DNA from: Acinetobacter sp. ANC 3781
Lineage (GTDB): Bacteria > Pseudomonadota > Gammaproteobacteria > Pseudomonadales > Moraxellaceae
Assembly: GCF_004331285.1 (NCBI RefSeq)
Contig: NZ_SJOH01000010.1
Location: 1 to 64,000, forward strand
Direction: 5' to 3'
DNA: 64,000 nt
This document shows positions 1 through 11,732 of the stretch, piece by piece. Every line of letters begins with the position of its first letter. Within the stretch, counting starts at the first letter, position 1. A program made the translations under genes and the position numbers. The notes below the pieces were generated by a model, which did not search any database, had not been told where the DNA came from, and saw only the letters and a program-made list of their open reading frames with translations.

Positions 1-193
1 ACTATTTTATTATTTATATAAGCCTGGAAGAGCAAGCAATCATTCTAAATGATTAAATTTTTAAAACCAATGTTTTTGATATAAATGAATTTTCAATCTG
101 CTTTATATAAAACTTAATATTATAAATTATTTAGATTAAACACTTAATTTGATTTAAATCCATTTTCTCTATTAAACTGTTAAAAATTTCCGC

Positions 194-1009
194 TCATTCC
201 ATTCGATTCAATAAGCCATTTTTTACTTGATATAACTGCCCCTCCCCAAAATCAATTTGTTGTTTTTCTCCATGTAATTTTGGAAATCCTACAATTTTTT
301 CAAGTTGTGGTGAGCGCTGAAACTGTTGAGTTTTAGGATTATACATCCAGTAAATATAACGCTTATCCTGAATAGTGTGTTCCTCTGAAATATCGGATAA
401 AACGATGTCGTAATATCCATCAAAATTAACATCCATATAACCGATACTTTTCGGGAAGGCGGTAAATCCCGTCAGAGTTTGTACAACATTATTATTATTT
501 TTATTCACTATATCTAAACGTTTGAGTAATGAACCATAGGGCTGGTTAATATCTTCTAGACCATAAAATTTAAAAATGAAATTAGGTTTATCAGAAACTT
601 TTATTGCAGGCTCAAATTGAATAGATTTTTCCGAAGTATCCTCACCATCAGCCAACATCGCCTTAAGATCACCGCTATTGGCATTGAGTATCCCTGATAA
701 TTGATAAGTCTTATTGGTTCTATTTTCAGAATCAGCATCAACGGATTTTAAATTCAGCTGATCTCCTTTTTGCGTTCCTTTTAAATTGATTGTCTGCTCT
801 TCAACAAGGTCATATAGCGTGGCATGTGGATTCCAAACACCTGCATATAAGCTGAGGAAATATCTTCCCTCACTTGAACGCAACATGCGTTGCATGGAAA
901 CACGAACGCTATTGAGTGGTTTGTATTCTGGAGCATTTAAAACTATTTCAGCAGTACTGAGATTGGAAAAAGCCAACGCAGCAATACAAAGCAATAACTT
1001 AGTTTTCAT
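194..1009 (-). CDS. Secreted XAC2610-like hypothetical protein
   Basis: A 271-residue protein with a Sec signal peptide: charged MKTK start, hydrophobic stretch and likely cleavage after LSTA near residue 20, so it is probably periplasmic or secreted. The C-terminal half has a segment around residues 190-225 (MDVNFDGYYDIVLSD, followed by YIYWMYNPKTQQF). This resembles the XAC2610/VCBS-type fold, where an acidic DxNxDGxxD loop could bind calcium. The function is unknown. It lies downstream of ilvC, but the strong ilvC terminator separates them, so it is probably transcribed alone. Confidence 0.75.
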   Translation of the reverse strand: MKTKLLLCIAALAFSNLSTAEIVLNAPEYKPLNSVRVSMQRMLRSSEGRYFLSLYAGVWNPHATLYDLVEEQTINLKGTQKGDQLNLKSVDADSENRTNKTYQLSGILNANSGDLKAMLADGEDTSEKSIQFEPAIKVSDKPNFIFKFYGLEDINQPYGSLLKRLDIVNKNNNNVVQTLTGFTAFPKSIGYMDVNFDGYYDIVLSDISEEHTIQDKRYIYWMYNPKTQQFQRSPQLEKIVGFPKLHGEKQQIDFGEGQLYQVKNGLLNRME

Positions 1010-1060
1010 TGTTCAGCACACTCAATAATGCAGACGATTATGAGTACTGTATCACAAAAA

Positions 1061-1085
1061 AACCGCTCAATTGAGCGGCCTTTTT
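1061..1085 (-). terminator. Rho-independent terminator after ilvC
   Basis: The perfect palindrome CCGCTCAATTGAGCGG lies at 1063-1078. It is flanked by an A-run on its left and TTTTT on its right, so it could work in both directions. On the minus strand it sits just after the ilvC stop codon. Confidence 0.85.
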
Positions 1086-1109
1086 GTATCTTTGAAACAG
1101 AAAGAAAAT

Positions 1110-2138
<1,029 letters not shown>

Positions 2139-2246
2139 TTAAATGCTTTTGTTTCCTTTTATCCAAGCCAATGATGTTATTGGTATTCATTGGCTTAGAA
2201 CCTCATCTACGAGATGAGCAGAATGTGTGAATAAAATTAAAATCTG

Positions 2247-2738
2247 TTAAATAGTTAAAACTTTTTCGCCGCGTGCGATACCTGAAACGCCAGAGCGTAC
2301 CACTTCAAGAATGGTATTTTCCGCTAGAGCATCAATAAAACCATCTAGCTTTTCAGTGGTTCCCGCAATTTGAATGGTATAGGTTGTCGGTGTTACATCG
2401 ACAACTTGAGCGCGGAAAATGTCTGCCGTACGTTTGATCTCTGCACGTGCTGATCCAAGTGATTTCACTTTAATCAACATCAGTTCACGCTCAATATGTG
2501 CACCTTCCGACAAATCTACAACCTTTACAACTTCAACCAGCTTGTTGAGCTGTTTAGTGATTTGTTCAATTTTATGATCATCACCATACGTAGTCAGAGT
2601 CAAACGCGACATGGTTGGATCTTCAGTCGGTGCAACGTTCAAAGTCTCAATGTTATAACCACGTTGAGAAAATAAACCCACCAAGCGAGAAAGCGCACCA
2701 GCTTCGTTTTCAACGAGTACAGAAATTATGTGTCTCAT
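2247..2738 (-). CDS. ilvN: Acetolactate synthase, regulatory small subunit
   Basis: Regulatory subunit of acetohydroxyacid synthase that confers valine feedback inhibition; it pairs with the adjacent catalytic subunit. It begins with an ACT domain ([20 protein letters not shown]) and has the usual C-terminal ALS_ss domain. The start at 2738 is chosen because the family begins MRHIISV, an AAGGAG ribosome site lies about 10 bases upstream, and the ATG overlaps the TGA of the large-subunit gene (ATGA). That overlap indicates translational coupling and 1:1 synthesis. A longer reading from 2765 would only add basic residues with no family match. The product is 163 residues. The gene is also called ilvH in many annotations. 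Confidence 0.95.
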   Translation of the reverse strand: MRHIISVLVENEAGALSRLVGLFSQRGYNIETLNVAPTEDPTMSRLTLTTYGDDHKIEQITKQLNKLVEVVKVVDLSEGAHIERELMLIKVKSLGSARAEIKRTADIFRAQVVDVTPTTYTIQIAGTTEKLDGFIDALAENTILEVVRSGVSGIARGEKVLTI

Positions 2739-4462
2739 TTTGTGCGCTCTCCTTTTCCTAACCACATATCTTTCATAGACTGACCAGCAACCAGCATTGG
2801 ATACACATGCTCTGAACGATCAACCATAACATTGATGAATACGCATTTATCATTGATTGCCATTGCTTCTGCAAGCTTAGACTCAAGCTCATCTGCATGG
2901 TCAATTTGAATACCGACGTGACCGTATGCTTCCATCAATTTGGCAAAATCTGGCAATGAATCAACATAAGAGCTTGAATGACGACCTTCGTAGTTCATAT
3001 CCTGCCACTGTTTCACCATACCTAGGGCACGGTTATTCAAGCAGAGGATTTTTACATTTAAGCCATATTGCTTACATGTCGATAATTCCTGGATACACAT
3101 CTGAATCGAGGCTTCACCAGTAATACACACCACTTGCTGATCCGGGAATGCGAGTTTCGCTGCCATGGCATAAGGCAAGCCCACACCCATAGTGCCTAAA
3201 CCGCCTGAGTTGATCCATTGACGTGGACGTTTGTATGTATAGTAGTTTGCACCAAACATTTGATGCTGACCTACGTCTGAAGTAATGATGGCTTCACTGT
3301 TGGTGACGCGATCAAGTGCCTCAACCACTTGTTGTGGTTTCATTACACCGTCAACGCCCGCTTCATAACGTAAGCCATGGACTTTGCGCCATTCATTGAT
3401 TTGAGACCACCATGCAGCAATCGCTTCAGGATTTGGCTTAGAAACATTCATTTGTTTCAATTGAACCAACATCTCTTGAAGTACAGGTTCTACTGCACCC
3501 ACGATTGGAATATGCGCCATGATGGTTTTTGAAATCGTCGCTGGGTCGATATCAATATGAATCACTTTAGCATTTGGACAGAATTTTGCTGGATTGTTGG
3601 TTACGCGGTCATCAAAACGCGCACCGATACACAAAATTACATCTGCATTGTGCATGGTCATGTTGGCTTCATAGGTGCCGTGCATGCCCAGCATACCAAT
3701 AAACTGCTCATCATTACCCGGAAACGCACCTAAGCCCATAAGGGTATTGGTTACCGGGAAGTTTAGAAGATGTGCAAGCTCGGTAAGTAACTCAGATGCA
3801 TTACCCTGTACCACACCGCCACCACTATAGATGACTGGACGTTCAGCACTAATCAATTCTTCAATCGCTTTACGGATTTGACCCGAGTGACCACGATGCG
3901 GTGGTTGATACGAACGCATCTTCACTTTTTCAGGATATTCGTAAGCAAATTTTTCTGCAGGATTGGTTGCATCCTTAGGAATATCAACAACCACAGGACC
4001 TGGACGACCTGAAGAGGCGATATAGAATGCTTTTTTAATAATTCCAGGAATTTCACTGGCATGACGCACTTGGAAACTATGTTTCACGATTGGACGAGAA
4101 ACACCAACCATGTCTGTTTCTTGGAATGCATCTTCACCAATTAGATGTGTTGCAACCTGACCAGACAAAATCACCATCGGGATTGAGTCCATATATGCGG
4201 TTGCAATAGGCGTTACTGTATTAGTTGCACCTGGACCTGATGTAACGAGAACGACACCAGTTTTACCTGTTACACGTGAATAGGCATCTGCCATGTGACC
4301 AGCAGCTTGCTCATGACGCACGAGGTAATGATTGATTTTGTCTTGTTGAAAGAGCGCATCGTAAATATGTAGTACTGCGCCGCCTGGGTATCCAAATAAA
4401 TGTTCAACGCCTTCGTCCGCCAATGCGCGAACGAGCATTTCACCACCAGATAAAAGTTCCAA
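2735..4462 (-). CDS. ilvB: Acetolactate synthase, catalytic large subunit
   Basis: Thiamine-diphosphate enzyme that condenses pyruvate with pyruvate or 2-ketobutyrate, the committed step of branched-chain amino acid synthesis. The 575 residues show the three-domain TPP fold: an N-terminal Pyr domain with the catalytic glutamate in [13 protein letters not shown], a central FAD-binding domain, and a C-terminal PP domain with the GDG-type metal motif altered to ITGEAS before the conserved CIQELSTC segment. GEAS in place of GDGS is noted as seen and may be usual for this lineage. It is first in the ilvB-ilvN(-ilvC) cluster and overlaps ilvN by 4 bases. The name ilvI is equally used. Confidence 0.96.
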   Translation of the reverse strand: MELLSGGEMLVRALADEGVEHLFGYPGGAVLHIYDALFQQDKINHYLVRHEQAAGHMADAYSRVTGKTGVVLVTSGPGATNTVTPIATAYMDSIPMVILSGQVATHLIGEDAFQETDMVGVSRPIVKHSFQVRHASEIPGIIKKAFYIASSGRPGPVVVDIPKDATNPAEKFAYEYPEKVKMRSYQPPHRGHSGQIRKAIEELISAERPVIYSGGGVVQGNASELLTELAHLLNFPVTNTLMGLGAFPGNDEQFIGMLGMHGTYEANMTMHNADVILCIGARFDDRVTNNPAKFCPNAKVIHIDIDPATISKTIMAHIPIVGAVEPVLQEMLVQLKQMNVSKPNPEAIAAWWSQINEWRKVHGLRYEAGVDGVMKPQQVVEALDRVTNSEAIITSDVGQHQMFGANYYTYKRPRQWINSGGLGTMGVGLPYAMAAKLAFPDQQVVCITGEASIQMCIQELSTCKQYGLNVKILCLNNRALGMVKQWQDMNYEGRHSSSYVDSLPDFAKLMEAYGHVGIQIDHADELESKLAEAMAINDKCVFINVMVDRSEHVYPMLVAGQSMKDMWLGKGERTK

Positions 4463-4561
4463 CGTGATTCACCCTAATCTTTTCACTAACAAATGGAGGG
4501 CATTTGTAGTGGTTAATTCATTAACTGTCTGCACTGTTATAGCACACAAATTTCATAGTTT

Positions 4562-4639
4562 TCATAGCAATAGGAAAAAAATCTGACCTGACTGCTGTTT
4601 GAGCAATATGAGGTCTAAAACATGTTGGGATAAACACAT
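4562..4639 (-). CDS. Possible ilv leader peptide (25 aa)
   Basis: A short reading frame from an ATG at 4639 to a TGA at 4562, upstream of ilvB. About eleven of its 25 residues are Leu, Ile or Val, including the run HVLDLILLK and a LLL end, mostly with TTA, CTC, CTA, TTG and ATA codons. It spans the terminator-like hairpin described next. Leader peptides rich in the regulating amino acid are known upstream of ilv operons in enteric bacteria. No clear ribosome site is seen and AT-rich DNA yields such residues by chance, so this is a candidate only. Confidence 0.3.
   Translation of the reverse strand: MCLSQHVLDLILLKQQSGQIFFLLL
4575..4615 (-). promoter_or_regulatory. Candidate attenuator terminator upstream of ilvB
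   Basis: On the minus strand GACCT (4615-4611) pairs with AGGTC (4589-4585). Inside it a second stem TGCT-CAAAC-AGCA forms, and seven T residues follow directly (4581-4575). This is a terminator shape about 110 bases before the ilvB start, inside the leader rather than after a gene. A second hairpin (4679-4656, GACTTCCTC with GAGAAGTT) lies just upstream and could serve as the pause or alternative structure. Confidence 0.4.
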
Positions 4640-5241
4640 TTTGTTGGCTTTGTTCAACTTCTCGGCTAGAGAGGAAGTCCACTGCTAAAATGACGCTGAT
4701 TCGAAGGGTGATCAAATCAACGCATATAAAACTACAGTCAGCATTTTTGTGGTTTCGACTATTAAAGTCAAGTTTAAAAATTAGCTTTTTCTTGATTATT
4801 TACAGACCGTCTATTTTTTAAGCTTTATGCATGATTTTACAGTTTATTTGTTTATTGCAGATTTAATGAGAAAAACCAATCACTTTGTAATAAAAAAATA
4901 TTATAAATTAAATAAATAATTTTAATGTGTTATTGCTTTGCAGATTCCTTCTCATTGATAAAAATTTAAAGTAATGCTGTCATTTACCTAATATTTTGTC
5001 TTTATTTTTATATTAGCCACAGTACTCAAAAGAGCATAAATCAATCAACATAGAACAGTCTTATATTTAAAAAATTACTGCCAAAATAGAATATGTTCGT
5101 GCAGAACTCAACAACCCATATCATTCATCAGCTTATCTTTTTTTTCTGCAATTAAATGAAAATCATATAAAATAGAACACATAGAATATGACTATATTTT
5201 ATACTTTATAACTGACTGATTATTCTAGGAACTTATTCATT
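4640..5241. other. AT-rich intergenic region
   Basis: About 600 bp between the ilvB leader and the DUF4124 gene. It should hold the divergent promoters of both. Besides the hairpin at 4656-4679 I see no gene, RNA or repeat. A 64-codon minus-strand frame starting at a TTG (4715) has Ile/Leu/Val-rich early codons but no ribosome site. Confidence 0.5.
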
Positions 5242-5619
5242 ATGTCATCATCTTTCATTAAAACTGGATTCATGGCTGCATGCGTTACCTTCAGTCTAAG
5301 CTCCACCACTGGTTTTGCCAAAGAATATTATAAATGGGTCGATGCCAAAGGCTCTACGCACTATACCACCTCTCCTCCACCAAAATCGGCCAAGAAAAAA
5401 GGGAAAGTGGATACCTATGGTGTTACTCGTTCTTCAACGCCTAGCCAATCGGCACCTGAAAATATCAAGACCATAGAACAGCCGACTCAAAACACCACCA
5501 TAGTGTCAGGCGAAAAAGTTATTGTTTTACCGCCACCCACTACAACTCCAGTTATCCAAGCACCTACCCCAATATCTACTCCAACGTCAACTGACACTTC
5601 AGCACCTTCGGCACGATGA
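5242..5619 (+). CDS. DUF4124 domain protein, secreted
   Basis: 125 residues. An N-terminal signal peptide (about residues 1-26, ending TTGFAK) is followed by a DUF4124 domain recognised by YYKWVDAKGSTHYTTSPP, then a low-complexity tail rich in Pro, Thr and Ser. It is expected in the periplasm or outer envelope. DUF4124 proteins have no assigned role. The gene stands alone ahead of leuS. The tail composition suggests an unstructured linker or a wall-associated tail. Confidence 0.8.
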   Translation: MSSSFIKTGFMAACVTFSLSSTTGFAKEYYKWVDAKGSTHYTTSPPPKSAKKKGKVDTYGVTRSSTPSQSAPENIKTIEQPTQNTTIVSGEKVIVLPPPTTTPVIQAPTPISTPTSTDTSAPSAR

Positions 5620-5699
5620 CCGATTTGGCTATATAAATTCACCCGCTAATATTTATCCAAAAACTTCAATATTTTTCTTATTTATCCATCGCCGCAAAA

Positions 5700-5729
5700 T
5701 TCACTTTTAGGTGCATTTTGCGCTATGCT
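5700..5729 (+). promoter_or_regulatory. Candidate leuS promoter
   Basis: TTCACT (5700-5705) and TATGCT (5724-5729) are spaced by 18 bp, about 40 bp before the leuS ATG. They match sigma-70 -35 and -10 boxes moderately. Confidence 0.4.
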
Positions 5730-5746
5730 GTGCAACAAACTTTTAA

Positions 5747-8404
<2,658 letters not shown>

Positions 8405-8414
8405 TTCTTATTTA

Positions 8415-8525
8415 AAATCCCTACCCTTGCGGAGCATGCTCCTCACCTTTGATAAAGGGAGGAGCTGTACTGGCTAGAGCCAATTCAAAACCTGGGAAGC
8501 CCCCCTTTGGAAAAGGGAGATTAAA
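8415..8525. repeat. Degenerate GC-rich inverted-repeat (REP-like) element
   Basis: Between leuS and lptE lie short inverted repeats such as CCTTTGATAAAGG and CCCTTTGGAAAAGGG. They are unusually GC-rich for this intergenic DNA. Similar arrangements occur at 17850-17884, 52420-52531 and 57590-57690, which suggests a dispersed repeat family. Confidence 0.45.
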
Positions 8526-8637
8526 ATTTAAGATAAAACAAAAGCTAAACAAAGCCCGTTGCCAGCCAACGGGCTTTGACTTTACAATCAACTCAGAAAT
8601 TCATTTACCCATCTTTGGGATAAACAGAGGAATAAGC

Positions 8638-9174
8638 ATGCATTTAGTTCAACGTGTTGCAGCAGTTGTATTAACTTTGGGTCTAAGTGCCAGCTTAGTC
8701 GGTTGCGGTTTTCATCTAAAAGGGACTAACCCGAGCACAGCCCCTGTTGCGTACTCGAAAATGAGTTTAGCACTTCCAAATAACACAGAAGAATTACACG
8801 AAAAACTTGCCATTTACTTGGGTGCAACCGGTATACAACTCAGCAACAATCCAGATGCTTATGTGTTACATGTACTCGAGTACACGCCTCAACGTCATGA
8901 ACTAAACGGTAAGTTGATTGAAACCTTGCTTCGCTTAACCGTGACTTTCCGTATTGAAGATGCGCAAGGTAATCCCGTGACTGAACCACGTACCCTGACC
9001 GCTTCACGCAGCTATCAATATGATGTCGCAACCGTAAACACCGATGACCAAGAACAGAAATATCTCAATCAAGTTATTGTTGATGATATTGCACAGCAAA
9101 TTGTGCGTCAGATTTCATCGAACCGTTTACCGAAAGTCGTGACCAAACCAGCAGCTTCAACCACCCAACCTTAA
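8638..9174 (+). CDS. lptE: LPS assembly lipoprotein LptE
   Basis: Outer-membrane lipoprotein that plugs the LptD barrel and helps insert lipopolysaccharide in the outer leaflet. The start at 8638 is chosen because an AGAGGA ribosome site precedes it and it yields a proper lipoprotein signal peptide with lipobox LVGC (Cys near residue 23); the longer open frame from 8449 runs through repeat DNA. The mature start CGFHLKG is the LptE/RlpB hallmark. Product 178 residues. Placed between leuS and holA as in other Gammaproteobacteria. Confidence 0.95.
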   Translation: MHLVQRVAAVVLTLGLSASLVGCGFHLKGTNPSTAPVAYSKMSLALPNNTEELHEKLAIYLGATGIQLSNNPDAYVLHVLEYTPQRHELNGKLIETLLRLTVTFRIEDAQGNPVTEPRTLTASRSYQYDVATVNTDDQEQKYLNQVIVDDIAQQIVRQISSNRLPKVVTKPAASTTQP

Positions 9175-9192
9175 AAATAGAAATTAAGCGCT

Positions 9193-10182
9193 ATGAAACT
9201 TGACTATCCTCAAGCACTAAAACGTGTTGATGAAGCTCGCGGTGCCTGGATTATGTATGGTCAAGAGCCATTGCTTGAGCAAAACTTACTGGATGCTTTT
9301 CGAAAAAGCTGGCATACACAGGAAATTGAACGTCAACGCTATGACATTAACAATGTCAGCGACTGGAAAACTGTCTTTAATGCTTTAAATAGTTTATCGC
9401 TTTTTTCTAATCAACTTGCCATTGAAGTGCATGGCAATATTAAACCCGATGCGAATGGCATCAAGCAACTGAAAAGCTATATTCAGCACAATGAACAAAA
9501 CCTGTTGCTTGTGGTGATGCCCAAACAGGACAGTAGCAGCTTAAAATCAAGTTTTTTCCAAGTGGTGGATGCCAACGGGGTGACCGTTCCTCTCACAGCC
9601 AATTATCCACAAGACCGACAACGGATTTTAGGGCTTGAGGCAGAAAAGCTCGGGATTAAACTCGCCAATGATGCGTGGCAGTGGCTTGAACAACATCATG
9701 AGCACAACTTGCTCGCAGCCAAAAACAGTTTAATGCGCGTCAGTGATACTTTTGCCGATGTCGATCTAATCCAGATTGAGCATTTGTATTCCTGTTTACA
9801 AGATCAATCCCGTTACACCACTTATGACTTAAACGATGCCGTGCTTGCCGGAAATCTGGCTCAGGCAATTAAAATTTTTCAATATTTAATTGCCTCAGGT
9901 GAGCCGATGAGTCTGATTTTATGGAGCATCAGTAAAGAAATGCGCCTACTGATGCAGCTGTTTGAACAACCGCAAAATGCCTTGCAACTCGGGATTTGGA
10001 AAAATAAGGTCAGTCAATATCAACAGGCTTTAAGACGACTGAACCCAAATAACTTTTTAACTTGGCCTTCGTTGCTGTTACGTATTGATGCATCCATTAA
10101 AGGGCTAGGAAAAGAGAATCCCGAACATCTGGTCTTGCAAGCCATTAGCAGCATGTGTGGTCAAAGTTTATTTTCAGAATAA
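9193..10182 (+). CDS. holA: DNA polymerase III delta subunit
   Basis: Clamp-loader subunit that opens the beta sliding clamp during replication. The 329 residues begin with a delta-type N-terminal domain (GAWIMYGQEPLLEQNLLDAFR, the degenerate nucleotide-fold region) and continue with the conserved helical C-terminal collar domain. It starts 18 bp after lptE, so the two are almost certainly co-transcribed. A terminator follows the stop. Confidence 0.96.
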   Translation: MKLDYPQALKRVDEARGAWIMYGQEPLLEQNLLDAFRKSWHTQEIERQRYDINNVSDWKTVFNALNSLSLFSNQLAIEVHGNIKPDANGIKQLKSYIQHNEQNLLLVVMPKQDSSSLKSSFFQVVDANGVTVPLTANYPQDRQRILGLEAEKLGIKLANDAWQWLEQHHEHNLLAAKNSLMRVSDTFADVDLIQIEHLYSCLQDQSRYTTYDLNDAVLAGNLAQAIKIFQYLIASGEPMSLILWSISKEMRLLMQLFEQPQNALQLGIWKNKVSQYQQALRRLNPNNFLTWPSLLLRIDASIKGLGKENPEHLVLQAISSMCGQSLFSE

Positions 10183-10215
10183 AGCCAAATGCTGACGGTT
10201 TGGCTGATTGTTTTT
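10183..10215 (+). terminator. Rho-independent terminator after holA
   Basis: AGCCAAA (10183-10189) pairs with TTTGGCT (10199-10205), followed by a T-rich tract GATTGTTTTT. It closes the leuS-lptE-holA unit. Confidence 0.75.
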
Positions 10216-10292
10216 CAGACTTAATACTTGCCTTTTAATATCTTTTTCAATCAAAAAAGTTCAGTTTACACATAAAAATTTGTCCAAGAAAT

Positions 10293-10307
10293 CAATAACA
10301 ATTCTCA
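10293..10307 (+). promoter_or_regulatory. Weak Fur-like site upstream of macA
   Basis: CAATAAC-A-ATTCTCA matches the 7-1-7 Fur pattern at about 10 of 14 positions when read on the minus strand (TGAGAAT-T-GTTATTG). It shares the core TAAATGAGAA with a site before tonB (22728-22742). It may only reflect AT-rich sequence. Confidence 0.25.
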
Positions 10308-10385
10308 TTTATTATTAAAAAATTCACGTTTTATCCTCATTTAGCTTTTATAATCTGTTCAATTCTATTCATTTACCTGCTCACC

Positions 10386-11732
10386 ATGCCAAAAATAAAA
10401 CCGTCCAAAATCGTTGTCGCGGTGGTTTGCATTCTTGCTATCGCTTTTACCGCCTGGTATTTCTTAAAACCTAAAGAGCAACCCCCTCAATACATTACCA
10501 GCGAAGTCAGCCGCGGCGATATTGAAGACTCGGTACTTGCAACAGGTGTACTAGAAGCCACCAAAATGGTTAGCGTTGGTGCACAGGTTTCCGGTCAGGT
10601 TAAGAAAATGTATGTGCAATTGGGCGACCAAGTGAAACAAGGTCAACTGATTGCTCGAATTGATTCAATTCGCCAGGAAAATGATCTTAAAACGGCTGAA
10701 GCGAGTATTAAAAATCAACAAGCGCAACTCGCAGTCAAACAAGCAAACTTAGCCAAAGTTCAAGCTGAATATCAACGCCAGCAAGCTATGTATGCACAAG
10801 ATGCAACTTCACGTGCTGAATTAGAATCAGCATTGGCCAGCTATAAAACAGCTCAAGCCGACATTCTGGCGATTAATGCACAAATTGAACAATCTCGCTT
10901 AACCTTGGCAACGGCCAAAGAAGATTTGGGCTACACCCAGATTGTTGCGCCTATGGATGGCACTATTGTGGCGATTGTGACCGAAGAAGGTCAGACCGTA
11001 AATGCCAATCAAAGTGCACCGACTATTGTTAAATTGGCCAAACTCGACACTATGACCATTAAGGCTGAAATTTCAGAAGCCGACGTGATGAAAGTTGAAG
11101 AAGGACAAACCGTTTATTTCACTACCTTGGGAAATAGCGACAAAAAACATTATGCAAAACTACGCCAGGTAGAACCTGCACCGAATTCAATTAATACTGA
11201 AACCAATAACAGCTCAACTTCATCTTCAAGTTCTGCAGTGTATTACAACGCCTTATTTGATGTACCAAATGAAGATGGCAAGTTACGTATTGATATGACA
11301 GCACAGGTTTATATCGTACTCAGTGAAGCAAAAAACACCTTAACAGTTCCTGCAGCGGCCTTACAAAGCTCAAACCGTCCTCAAGGCAAACGTGCTGATC
11401 GTAATCCAGATAAAGCTAAAGAACAAAAACCAACGGATACAGATCAAGCTAAAACTGAACGTCCAAAACGCTTAGAACTGTCTGCTGAAGAAAAATCACT
11501 GATTGAACAAGGCAAAGCCTCTATGTCAATGGTTCGCGTGGTTCAGGCCGATGGTACTGCAAAACCGCAACCAGTCTTGGTCGGTTTAAATAACCGTGTA
11601 ACCGCTCAAGTGATTAAAGGCTTGAAACAAGGTGACAAAGTGGTGATTGCAGATGCTTCCGATACCTCGAATGATTCTGCAAAACGTAGTAGTAACCGTT
11701 CTGGCGGTGGTGCTGGCCCAATGAGAATGTAA
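10386..11732 (+). CDS. macA: MacA-type periplasmic adaptor (membrane fusion protein)
   Basis: Periplasmic adaptor of a tripartite ABC efflux pump, linking MacB in the inner membrane to an outer-membrane channel. One N-terminal membrane anchor (about residues 8-27), then a biotinyl-lipoyl half motif (GQVSGQVKKMYVQLGDQVKQGQ), a long coiled-coil hairpin, the second lipoyl half (YTQIVAPMDGTIVAI) and beta-barrel domains. At 448 residues it is longer than typical MacA (about 370). The extra length is a Ser/Asn-rich insert near residue 275 and a charged linker near residues 335-370. Its stop codon overlaps the macB start (TAATG). Confidence 0.9.
   Translation: MPKIKPSKIVVAVVCILAIAFTAWYFLKPKEQPPQYITSEVSRGDIEDSVLATGVLEATKMVSVGAQVSGQVKKMYVQLGDQVKQGQLIARIDSIRQENDLKTAEASIKNQQAQLAVKQANLAKVQAEYQRQQAMYAQDATSRAELESALASYKTAQADILAINAQIEQSRLTLATAKEDLGYTQIVAPMDGTIVAIVTEEGQTVNANQSAPTIVKLAKLDTMTIKAEISEADVMKVEEGQTVYFTTLGNSDKKHYAKLRQVEPAPNSINTETNNSSTSSSSSAVYYNALFDVPNEDGKLRIDMTAQVYIVLSEAKNTLTVPAAALQSSNRPQGKRADRNPDKAKEQKPTDTDQAKTERPKRLELSAEEKSLIEQGKASMSMVRVVQADGTAKPQPVLVGLNNRVTAQVIKGLKQGDKVVIADASDTSNDSAKRSSNRSGGGAGPMRM

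Noticed and set aside
4521..4715. 64-codon frame with Ile/Leu/Val-rich start upstream of ilvB
   Set aside because: It starts at TTG without ribosome site and reads through the terminator-like hairpin; the shorter ATG frame at 4639 fits a leader better.
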